Source: G963676095 sp963676095
GTDB lineage: Bacteria; Bacteroidota; Bacteroidia; Bacteroidales; Prolixibacteraceae
Assembly (NCBI GenBank): GCA_963676095.1
Contig: OY781040.1
Location: forward strand, 1,674,001 to 1,738,000
Length of the DNA: 64,000 bases
Reading direction: 5' to 3'
This document shows, piece after piece, positions 26,676-34,858 of the stretch (positions are counted from its first letter, which is position 1; the number at the start of each line of letters is the position of its first letter). The position numbers were made by a program, and so were the translations under genes. The notes beneath the pieces are model-generated. The model did no database searches and was not told the DNA's origin. It saw only the letters and a list, made by a program, of their open reading frames with translations.

Positions 26676-29600
26676 TCAGAAAGTAATATTAATCCCGGCA
26701 GTTGCAACAAAAGGGTTCGGATAAGCACCATAATCAAATCCTACTAATGTTCCTGCCTGATAAGTACTTCCTTCCGGATCGTAGTTTGAATAATCGGAAA
26801 AGACATAAACATTTTCCAGATTAACATATACCTTAAGCGCACTAATATTCACCTTTTTGATGAGATTTTGTGGCAGGTTGTATCCCAGACGAATATTTTT
26901 GATGCGTACGAATGAACCGTCCTCCACCCAATAGGTAGATCCCTGAGCCTGAACAGTATTCTGTATAACCCTGGGCTTAAATATTTTACCATTTCCAGGA
27001 TCAGATTCAGATTTCCAGTAATTGGTTACAGACTTGTATGCATTACGATCGCCGTTGAACGATTTTAAGAACCGGGCCTGATGGTTCATGATCTCATTTC
27101 CCTGAACACCTGTCAGCATAATTGAAAGTTCAATTCCTTTATACCCGAATGTATTGGTCATCCCCCAGGAAAAATCGGGCTGATAATTACCAATAAATGT
27201 TCGGTCATCTGCGTTAATTTTTCCGTCTTTATTGACATCCCTGACTTTGGGGTCTCCCGGCTCACTGCCGGACCATACCGGATAAAGATTATTGTCAAGA
27301 TCAGACTGGGACATAATTACGCCATCAATAACGTATCCGTAATAACTACCGATAGGGTGTCCAACAGCAGTTCTGGACGTCGCACTGCTTACGGTTAAAT
27401 CAATAGGAGCATTATTTTCTCCGAGTTTCAGTACTTTATTGCGGTTTGCAAAAATGTTAAACTCTGTATTCCAAGAAAAAGCACCAGTAAAATTTTTAGT
27501 AGAAAGAGTAAATTCATATCCTTTGTTCTGCAATTCCCCGATATTGGTCAATGTCGACTGAAATCCGGTTAATACAGGAATCGGAACATCCAACAACAAG
27601 TCGCGGGTTTTTGAATAATAAACATCCAGAGAGAACGTGATCCGCTGTTTCAGGATACCGGCGTCAAGCCCAAGATTTGTCTGTCCTGTCTTTTCCCATT
27701 TCAGATTACTGTCGGCAAAGGTATTCGTGTAAATTCCCTGTTCAACAGTGGAGCCAGAAACATACGATGAATACCCCAGCAAACCGACTGCGCCATAGTT
27801 TGGTATCTGATTGTTCCCGGTTACACCGTAGCTCAGGCGAAGTTTCAGATTGTCCAACCAGGATATACCGCTCATAAACGATTCTTCCGAAATCCGCCAT
27901 GCCACTGATGCCGAAGGGAAGTAGCCCCAGCGGTTATTTGCGCCAAACCTTGAACAACCATCGGCACGAATGGCAGCAGATGCCAGGTATTTTCCTTTAT
28001 AGGAATAATTGGCACGTGCAAAATAAGATATCAACGACCATTCTTCTGCGGTAGTACTGCCAGAAGAAACAATACCTGCATTTAAAGTTTTAACCAAATC
28101 GTTCGGGAATGATCCAGACGTCATATTACTGTAATCATAATGCTGCTTCTGAGCAGTGTAACCAAGCAGGGCATTAATGGTATGATCATCATTAATCGTC
28201 TTATTGTAATTAAACGTGTTTTCCCATGCCCAGTTAAACGACCTCATCGTGATCAACATTCCTTCGGCATTAACCCAACCTGAATATCCCCAGTTCTGAC
28301 CTTCATTCCAGTATTGCGTATAGTTGGAATCTTCAATATTTGCATTGACAGCCGTTTTAAAGGAAAAGCCTTTAAGTATATTCCACTGAGCGTACGAATT
28401 TGCAGTCGTTACATTCGTAATCTTCTTCTTTGTCATTTCCCTCGTAAGGGAATAAGGGTGCCACAACTGGAAGCCATATTTTACGAAGGTATTCCATATT
28501 GAGCTGGGATCTTTAAATCCAAGGCTTCCTGTTTCGACATACAAAGGGAAAATCGGGTCGCTCTGTAAAGCCAGGCTGACAGCATCCGATTTCCCTGCTG
28601 TACCAAAAGAGGAATCCTTTGTCCGGGACAAACCGATATTCACCCCGAAACTGAATTTTTCACTGATTTTATGTTTTAAATTAGATCGTAAAGTAATACG
28701 GTCATAAGTATTCCTGTCTATAACGCCTTCACTATCCAAATACCCCCCGGAAACCATAAACTGGGTCCTGTCTGTACCTCCTGATGCAGACAGCTGAGCA
28801 TTATGGGACAAAGCAGTCCTTAATATGACATCCTGCCAGTCAGTTCCATTCCCGATCCGGGCTAACCATTCCGCATCCGAGAATTCGGGTGGGATTATTG
28901 TATTATTACCCCTAACTGCATTTGGATTTTGCTTTACAATGGTCGCCCATGTATTATTTCTGGCTGCAGTTTCGAAATCCATCCATTCTTTCGCGTTCAT
29001 CATATCCACCCTGCGGTTTACATGAGAAATGCTAAATTCATAGGTTGCATCAACTTTCGTCCTGCCTGCTTTCCCTTGTTTCGTCGTTATAATTACAACT
29101 CCATTTGCACCCCTTGAACCATAAATTGCAGCGGACGATGCATCTTTCAATACTTCAACTGATTCGATATCGTTAGGATTTATAAAATTCAACGGATTCC
29201 TGTTAAAATTCATATTACTGCTACTGCTACCGCCTGTATCCGAGGATCTGGTGGTATTATCCTCAAGCGGTATACCATCGATTACATACAAAGGGGTTGT
29301 ACCTGCATTAATAGAAGACGCTCCCCTGACTTTCACGGAAGGCGCCAAACCAGGAGCTCCCTGTGTTTGCGTGATCTGCACGCCGGATACCTGACCGGAA
29401 AGAGATTGTAATACATTACTATATGGTCTGTCCTTCAGCTTTTCAGAACCAACGGAGATTACAGAACCTGTTAAGTCTTTTTTTCTCACCGATCCGTACC
29501 CGATTGCGACCACTTCATCCAGTCCAATCGTCTCTTCACCCATTTTTACATTAATGTTGGTACGACCATCAACGGCCATCTCCACCGTTTTCATCCCGAC

Positions 29601-30161
29601 AAAGGAGAAAATGAGTGTCGCATTTGATGAGACATTTGTCAGGGAATACCTCCCATCAACATCTGTAATTGTTCCAATGGTAGTCCCTTTAACAACGATG
29701 GTAACCCCCGGAACAGGTTGTCCTGACGGATTGGTTACAATTCCGGAAACAATTAAATTCTGTTGGATTGACCTGGCAAAAACAGTGTCTTCATTATTCC
29801 TGTCAGAAATAACAATATAATGCCCGATAAATTCATATTTGAGACCAGAAGAGCTCAAAACCATATCCAGGATCTCATTCACGGTTTTGTTTTCAACCTT
29901 CAGATCGATCTTCTTATTTATATCCAGGCTATTACTGTTATAGGCAATCTGATAATGAGCCTGCTGTTCGATGGCATTAAAAACATCAAGAATGGTTACC
30001 TGTTCAAGATTTAAAGATAGCCTGGAATTCTGTGAGAATGAGCTGGAAGCAAAAGTCACCAGGCATGAAAAAGTCAGGATCAGAATTAACTTCATAATTA
30101 AGAAGAACTTTGAGTGTCGGAGATAATCTTTCCCCAACCACATGGTTTTACTTTTTTTCAT
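26676..30161 (-). CDS. SusC-type TonB-dependent transporter with STN domain (set 1)
   Basis: The protein of about 1161 residues imports oligosaccharides across the outer membrane using TonB energy. Domain order is signal segment, STN (secretin/TonB N-terminal; SLNLEQVTILDVFNAIEQQ), carboxypeptidase-like regulatory domain (SGIVTNPSGQPVPGVTIVVK), plug (VVAIGYGSVRKKDLTGSV) and a C-terminal barrel ending in AGINITF. The STN domain means it also signals to the FecR/ECF pair upstream. I chose the ATG at 30161 (MKKSKTMWLG); an ATG at 30188 is also in frame. A hairpin at 30209-30241 lies just upstream. Confidence 0.95.
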   Translation of the reverse strand: MKKSKTMWLGKDYLRHSKFFLIMKLILILTFSCLVTFASSSFSQNSRLSLNLEQVTILDVFNAIEQQAHYQIAYNSNSLDINKKIDLKVENKTVNEILDMVLSSSGLKYEFIGHYIVISDRNNEDTVFARSIQQNLIVSGIVTNPSGQPVPGVTIVVKGTTIGTITDVDGRYSLTNVSSNATLIFSFVGMKTVEMAVDGRTNINVKMGEETIGLDEVVAIGYGSVRKKDLTGSVISVGSEKLKDRPYSNVLQSLSGQVSGVQITQTQGAPGLAPSVKVRGASSINAGTTPLYVIDGIPLEDNTTRSSDTGGSSSSNMNFNRNPLNFINPNDIESVEVLKDASSAAIYGSRGANGVVIITTKQGKAGRTKVDATYEFSISHVNRRVDMMNAKEWMDFETAARNNTWATIVKQNPNAVRGNNTIIPPEFSDAEWLARIGNGTDWQDVILRTALSHNAQLSASGGTDRTQFMVSGGYLDSEGVIDRNTYDRITLRSNLKHKISEKFSFGVNIGLSRTKDSSFGTAGKSDAVSLALQSDPIFPLYVETGSLGFKDPSSIWNTFVKYGFQLWHPYSLTREMTKKKITNVTTANSYAQWNILKGFSFKTAVNANIEDSNYTQYWNEGQNWGYSGWVNAEGMLITMRSFNWAWENTFNYNKTINDDHTINALLGYTAQKQHYDYSNMTSGSFPNDLVKTLNAGIVSSGSTTAEEWSLISYFARANYSYKGKYLASAAIRADGCSRFGANNRWGYFPSASVAWRISEESFMSGISWLDNLKLRLSYGVTGNNQIPNYGAVGLLGYSSYVSGSTVEQGIYTNTFADSNLKWEKTGQTNLGLDAGILKQRITFSLDVYYSKTRDLLLDVPIPVLTGFQSTLTNIGELQNKGYEFTLSTKNFTGAFSWNTEFNIFANRNKVLKLGENNAPIDLTVSSATSRTAVGHPIGSYYGYVIDGVIMSQSDLDNNLYPVWSGSEPGDPKVRDVNKDGKINADDRTFIGNYQPDFSWGMTNTFGYKGIELSIMLTGVQGNEIMNHQARFLKSFNGDRNAYKSVTNYWKSESDPGNGKIFKPRVIQNTVQAQGSTYWVEDGSFVRIKNIRLGYNLPQNLIKKVNISALKVYVNLENVYVFSDYSNYDPEGSTYQAGTLVGFDYGAYPNPFVATAGINITF

Positions 30162-30208
30162 AAATTTGTTTAGTTTTTCGTTAAACATTTTGTTTACACG
30201 TAAATTCG

Positions 30209-30247
30209 ACGGGTAGTGTATGTTGGCGCAGAACTACCCGTTTTTTT
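30209..30247 (+). terminator. Plus-strand terminator-like hairpin upstream of susC (set 1)
   Basis: The arms acgggtagt (30209-30217) and actacccgt (30233-30241) pair perfectly and are followed on the plus strand by seven Ts. No plus-strand gene lies nearby. On the minus strand it is in the leader between the FecR stop and SusC start. It could end an antisense RNA or form a leader structure. A TAnnTTTG match, taaatttg, lies at 30161-30168 on the plus strand, but without a clear -33 box. Confidence 0.55.
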
Positions 30248-30401
30248 ACAACGGATCAGTTATTTATCATCTGCATAAGAATTAATTAATTTAGTGTTTA
30301 TTCCTATTTTCTTGTAAAAAAACGCACATCATCATGATCTGTGATATCTGTTCCGTTTTTCCACATTATTTTTATCCAAAAACATAAAAGACCTGCATCG
30401 T

Positions 30402-31400
30402 TCACAATTTTGGTTCGATGTATACCTTTTGTTTTTCTATAGTACAGGTTACATTCATTGTTTTTTCGATTATCTGGCATAACCGGTCCAGACTTTCCCC
30501 TTCCAATAGTTCAACGGTTAACCGCCTGTCGTTAAACTGGATTTTATCATAAACGACCTGTACATTGTACCAGCGTTCTATCTTTTTCACCAATTTATCA
30601 AATGTATCGTCCCTGAAAACCAACTGGTTGTTTTTCCAGCCAACCACTTCATCCTTTTTAAAATTGGTCATCAATAGTGAATTTTGTTTTTTTGAATATT
30701 CAACCAGATCTCCGGGCTGCATCTCAATACGCTTCGTTTTTCCATTCTCTGGTTTTACAGACAAATTCACATGGCCTTCCAGCAAGGCAGTAGTAATATC
30801 CGAGTCGTCTGGATAAGCCATTACATTAAATTTTGTCCCCGTTACCTTAACCGTAAGACTTGATGCATGGACAAGAAAAGGCTTGTGCCAATTTTTCTCA
30901 ACTTCAAAATAGGCTTCTCCCTGAAGAAACACTTCTCTGCGGTTATCAGAGAATTTAACAGGATAACGCAATTGGCTTCCCGAATTCAACCATATATGTG
31001 TACTATCAGGTAAAACAACTTCCGATTTTTGCCCCTTGGGAACAATTGTCTCGGCATAACCTAAAATGCCTGACTTTTGAGAAACAGCATAATAAATAAA
31101 AAAAAGAGCTAGAGGTATAATCAGCATGGCTGCAACTCTTTGGAACAGTTCAATTCCCCTCTTCTTTCCAAAAGCCACAGAGCGTTCCTGTTGATACTGT
31201 CCGTTAACTACTTCTAAAAGCTGATCAAAGGTAAGTTTCGATTCCCGGGGTTGAGATTTCTCCCACACCTCCAGCATAAATTTATCTACAGCATCCCTAT
31301 GCTCAGGAGCTAACATCCAAGCACGAAGCTTTTTCAATTGAATGAAATCCAAATCATTATCCTTCAAAAACCGGATCAACAGCAAACTTTCATCTGTCAT
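30402..31400 (-). CDS. FecR-family anti-sigma factor (set 1)
   Basis: The 332-residue protein spans the inner membrane once (AAMLIIPLALFFIYYAV, about residues 91-107). The cytoplasmic N-terminus binds the ECF sigma factor and the periplasmic part has the FecR domain (EIVPKGQKSEVVLPDSTHIWLNSGS region, with GEAYFEVEKNWHKPF) and a C-terminal DUF4974 segment. It lies 67 bp after the sigma gene and 214 bp before SusC, the usual order of a trans-envelope switch. It would keep the sigma factor inactive until SusC is bound by its glycan. Confidence 0.95.
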   Translation of the reverse strand: MTDESLLLIRFLKDNDLDFIQLKKLRAWMLAPEHRDAVDKFMLEVWEKSQPRESKLTFDQLLEVVNGQYQQERSVAFGKKRGIELFQRVAAMLIIPLALFFIYYAVSQKSGILGYAETIVPKGQKSEVVLPDSTHIWLNSGSQLRYPVKFSDNRREVFLQGEAYFEVEKNWHKPFLVHASSLTVKVTGTKFNVMAYPDDSDITTALLEGHVNLSVKPENGKTKRIEMQPGDLVEYSKKQNSLLMTNFKKDEVVGWKNNQLVFRDDTFDKLVKKIERWYNVQVVYDKIQFNDRRLTVELLEGESLDRLCQIIEKTMNVTCTIEKQKVYIEPKL

Positions 31401-31467
31401 ATTTCGGGCACTTTTAACCTTATTACGACAAGTGTTACCGGTTTCCGTGAAAGAGGAAGAGAAAAAT

Positions 31468-32055
31468 TCAGCTTTTATTAAAAAAGATAGCCGGGAGAAC
31501 CAGAAAACGAACTTTTCTCATTTCTTTTCGCAGGAAGTCAAGGGCTTTCCTGACTTGTGTATCCACCGTATTTTCAGAGATATGAAGACGAGACGCTATT
31601 TTTTTATAGGTTAACCCCTCGAACCGGCTCAATTCAAAAATCTGTCTGCGGCGTTCCGGTATTTGTTTGATGAGTTCTTCCATTCTTTGTTGCAGATCCT
31701 CCTGTAAATCTTTCTCCTGTTCGGTAATATTTAAATCAGCAATCAGTTCGTCTCCCATGAAATAAATTCTCCGGTTCACGGCAGAACGGATCTGATCGAT
31801 AACCTCATTTTTGGCAACTGTAAAAAGGAAAGAAGAAAAAGATTTTTCCAGGTCAATCCTGTCCCGTTGAAGCCAAATTTTTATGAATACCTTTTGTACA
31901 ATTTCATCCGGATCGACTTGTGGCGGGGCTAGTTGAGCCACAAATCCCGTTATTTTATCTTTATAACGATAAAACAATAGCTCAAAAGCAAGCTGATCAT
32001 TATCCTGAAGCCTCACAATTAAATCGCGGTCACTATAAAAATCAATTTTTTTCAA
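31468..32055 (-). CDS. ECF RNA polymerase sigma factor (set 1)
   Basis: The 195-residue protein has sigma-70 region 2 (AFELLFYRYKDKITGF, DEIVQKVFIKIW) and region 4 (PERRRQIFELSRFEGLTYKK). The translation start appears to be TTG at 32055; no in-frame ATG gives a better N-terminus. It is first in the operon ahead of FecR, SusC and SusD and probably drives them. The 300 bp upstream (32056-32354) hold no gene and probably its promoter. Confidence 0.93.
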   Translation of the reverse strand: MKKIDFYSDRDLIVRLQDNDQLAFELLFYRYKDKITGFVAQLAPPQVDPDEIVQKVFIKIWLQRDRIDLEKSFSSFLFTVAKNEVIDQIRSAVNRRIYFMGDELIADLNITEQEKDLQEDLQQRMEELIKQIPERRRQIFELSRFEGLTYKKIASRLHISENTVDTQVRKALDFLRKEMRKVRFLVLPAIFFNKS

Positions 32056-32354
32056 AAGCCAGCGTGTCGATCTTTCAAAGATATATCTTTTTAATATTAG
32101 CCTTTTTACCAGATTATATGTTTTTCAAAGAAGAAAAGCGATGTGGAAGCAGATAATATTCACCTACTCCTTCATACGTCTATTTTCAATTTAACCTTCT
32201 GCCGTTTGTATACTGAAAGTCATCGTTTTAAACAAATATCAATGGTATGGAACTTACAAAAATAATCGCTTGCCAGAGTGGAAACTATGGTTTTTATAGC
32301 TCGTTTCATTATGATTTGTCCCCAGAATATACGTAAAGAATCCGGCTGATAAAA
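32056..32354. other. Gene-free spacer upstream of ECF sigma (set 1)
   Basis: About 300 bp, AT-rich, between the sigma gene start and the symporter stop codon. I see no clear gene, terminator or named motif. Confidence 0.45.
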
Positions 32355-33830
32355 TTACCTGTCCCGTTTTTTCCCAATCAGAACACCTCCCAGGAACCCG
32401 ACAACAAATATCGCAAGCGTACCAAAAACAATTGACAGATAGCTGTGGAAAGGACTGGCATATTCAGAAAGTCCCCATGAAGGGAAAAACAAAGGAGAAA
32501 GGCTCATCCACCCGATAATCAGTACACCGGCAACAACACCGGTTATAGCGGCAGTATTGGTAACTTTCCGGGAAAGGTATCCCAACAGGAAAAGGCCAAG
32601 CATGCCACCGCTAAAAATGGAAGCCAGTTTCCACCAGGCGTCCAGGGCGCTTTGAACATTAATCATAGCCACGGCAATACCCACTCCAAGCAAACTGAAA
32701 AGTAACGAAGACAGATACAGAATCCGCATCGACTTCTTTTCAGTTCCGGGATAGTCAGACGAAAGTTTAAAAAAATCGGTCAGGATCACCGTTGCCGAAC
32801 TGTTTATGCTTGTTGAAACCGTGCTCATCCCTGCTGCAAAAACAGAGGCAATCAAAAAGCCGGTCAGACCTGCAGGAAGTTGGTGAACAATAAACTCAGG
32901 AAACACCTTATCAGCCTGTATCCCGGCTGGAAGTAGCGACGGCTTTGCTGTATAAAAACTATAAAGCGCAGTTCCGATAAATAAAAACATAGCTGACACA
33001 GGCACATAAAGTAAACCTCCGAACAAGGCAGACTTTTTGGCTTCCTTTTCAGAATTGGAAGTCATATAGCGCTGAATGTAATTCTGATCAATCCCGTAGT
33101 TCTGAAGATTGATAAAGACTCCGTATATAAGCACCACCCAAAAAGTAGAAGAAGTTAGCCCTGTTCCAAAACTTCCAAGGCTAAACTTATCATGTTCCAT
33201 GGCAATACTGAATACCTGAGACGGGCCTTCCGGCATTGAGAACAATAATGTCACAATGCAAACAAACGCCCCCGCAATCAGGATAATACCCTGTATCGCA
33301 TCAGTCCAGATAACAGCCTGAATCCCTCCCAGCAAGGAATAAAGCATAACACTGAATCCGGTAACAACAATAATTGTCACCATGTCCCAGCCAAGAAGGG
33401 CATGAAGTAACAAGGCAAGTAAAAACAAAATAGTACCTGTCCGCATCAATTGTGTTAACAGGTACATAATGGAAACATAAATCTTGGCCCACGGCCCAAA
33501 CCGTTTTTCCAGGTAGGTATAGGCAGAAGGACTATTTACCGAACGGTACAACGGCACGAAAAACTTTACGGCCATCCATGATGCAAATGGAATGGAAAGG
33601 CTGAATGCAAAGGCGTTCCAGTCAGAAAGATAAGCCTGTCCGGGAAGGGCCAGGTAACTAATACTGCTTACGAAAGTAGCAAAGATAGACATTCCGATTA
33701 CCCATGAAGGGATGTTCCGGTTCCCCAGCGTGAATGACGCTGCAGACTTGTTCTTTTTATAGAAAGAACTTCCGAACAAAACAATTCCGGCCAGATAACC
33801 GATAAAAATGACAACATCGACGGTACTCAT
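32355..33830 (-). CDS. SSS-family sodium:solute symporter
   Basis: The 491-residue membrane protein has the sodium:solute symporter pattern, with about 13 hydrophobic segments and the family motif GGIQAVIWTDAIQGIILIAG in the middle. The start ATG at 33830 (MSTVDVVIFIGYLAG) is preferred over an in-frame TTG two codons earlier. It is the last gene of a three-gene group after GH78 and the DapA-like aldolase. Spacing to the aldolase gene is 80 bp. The solute is probably a monosaccharide or sugar acid released by the upstream enzymes; related family members carry sialic acid, galactose or other sugars. Confidence 0.9.
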   Translation of the reverse strand: MSTVDVVIFIGYLAGIVLFGSSFYKKNKSAASFTLGNRNIPSWVIGMSIFATFVSSISYLALPGQAYLSDWNAFAFSLSIPFASWMAVKFFVPLYRSVNSPSAYTYLEKRFGPWAKIYVSIMYLLTQLMRTGTILFLLALLLHALLGWDMVTIIVVTGFSVMLYSLLGGIQAVIWTDAIQGIILIAGAFVCIVTLLFSMPEGPSQVFSIAMEHDKFSLGSFGTGLTSSTFWVVLIYGVFINLQNYGIDQNYIQRYMTSNSEKEAKKSALFGGLLYVPVSAMFLFIGTALYSFYTAKPSLLPAGIQADKVFPEFIVHQLPAGLTGFLIASVFAAGMSTVSTSINSSATVILTDFFKLSSDYPGTEKKSMRILYLSSLLFSLLGVGIAVAMINVQSALDAWWKLASIFSGGMLGLFLLGYLSRKVTNTAAITGVVAGVLIIGWMSLSPLFFPSWGLSEYASPFHSYLSIVFGTLAIFVVGFLGGVLIGKKRDR

Positions 33831-33910
33831 AAGCAAGCTTAAGTTATTGATTAATATTTATTATTTACAAATGTGTATCATCACCGTATAACATGCATTC
33901 TGACATCTGA

Positions 33911-34846
33911 TCAAACAGCCCCGGTCAATTCCTGATAATTAATCTCCCCGAGGGCCTTTTCTATTTTTCTGCGTTCCGGTTCCTTGAAACGATGAAACGG
34001 TTCTGCCATGAAATCGCTGCAAATTCCCATAATCGAAAGGGCGCATTTCAATCCTTTCAAATAGCTCGATCCGTAATGGCCAACATTATAAACAGAACTA
34101 CTTATTTTCATAATCTTTTCCTGAAGGGTGGCGATCATTTCAAAATCATGATTGACTGCAGCTTCATACATGTCCACATAAAGTTTTGGGAACATGTTTG
34201 CTCCTCCGCTTACACCCCCGTGACCTCCCATCAACACAAATTCGGACAAAATCTCCTCCGGTCCGACCATAAAGGTAAAATCCGGTCTGTCTTTCATCAG
34301 ATAGCGAACCTGATTGTAATAAGCCAGATTGGCAGAACTGTCTTTCATCCCAATAATCCCAGGAATCTCAGAGGCAGCTTTCACGGTCGAAGGAGCAAAC
34401 ATAACCTTTGTATGCACAGGCATGTTATATATAAACAACGGAAGCGGCATATGTATCATGATCCTCTTCAAATATTCGAGTAACTCAGGTTGCCCTGACT
34501 CAAAATAATAGGGAGGCGTTATAACCACCGCATCTGCTCCGTATTTAGCTGCTTTATTGGCCAGATTAAGGCTTTCTGAAAATGCAGAATCGGAAATACC
34601 AACCAGAACAGGGACCCTGCCATTAATAATGCGGCAACTCCGTTCAATAAGCTCTTCTCTGATCGTATAACTAAGGCTGGCAAACTCTCCGGTAGTCCCC
34701 AACAGGAACAGACCATGAACGCCACCGTCAATGATGTGGTTAATCAATCGTTCCAAACCATCGGTATCGAGGGTATCATTATCAAGTAAAGGTGTCACCA
34801 GAGGGGGAACTATTCCCCTCAACGGCATCGAAAAATTTATTTCCAT
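33911..34846 (-). CDS. DapA/N-acetylneuraminate-lyase-family class I aldolase
   Basis: The 311-residue protein is a TIM-barrel aldolase. The family motif LLGTTGEFASLSYTIREEL is complete, the catalytic Tyr is in LFIYNMPVH (near residue 139), and the Schiff-base Lys is in IIGMKDSSAN (near residue 167). Members of this superfamily cleave or form 2-keto-3-deoxy acids. With a rhamnosidase upstream and a symporter downstream, candidates are 2-keto-3-deoxyrhamnonate or the RG-II sugars Kdo and Dha. Lysine biosynthesis is unlikely given the catabolic setting. It is 12 bp after the GH78 stop, so tightly coupled. Confidence 0.85.
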   Translation of the reverse strand: MEINFSMPLRGIVPPLVTPLLDNDTLDTDGLERLINHIIDGGVHGLFLLGTTGEFASLSYTIREELIERSCRIINGRVPVLVGISDSAFSESLNLANKAAKYGADAVVITPPYYFESGQPELLEYLKRIMIHMPLPLFIYNMPVHTKVMFAPSTVKAASEIPGIIGMKDSSANLAYYNQVRYLMKDRPDFTFMVGPEEILSEFVLMGGHGGVSGGANMFPKLYVDMYEAAVNHDFEMIATLQEKIMKISSSVYNVGHYGSSYLKGLKCALSIMGICSDFMAEPFHRFKEPERRKIEKALGEINYQELTGAV

Positions 34847-34858
34847 TTTCTTTTTGTT

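Noticed and set aside
454..34846. Sialic acid catabolism (esterase, NAL-like aldolase and SSS symporter)
   Set aside because: No GH33 sialidase, NanE epimerase or NagB-type genes are present, and these genes are spread over separate operons with rhamnosidases.
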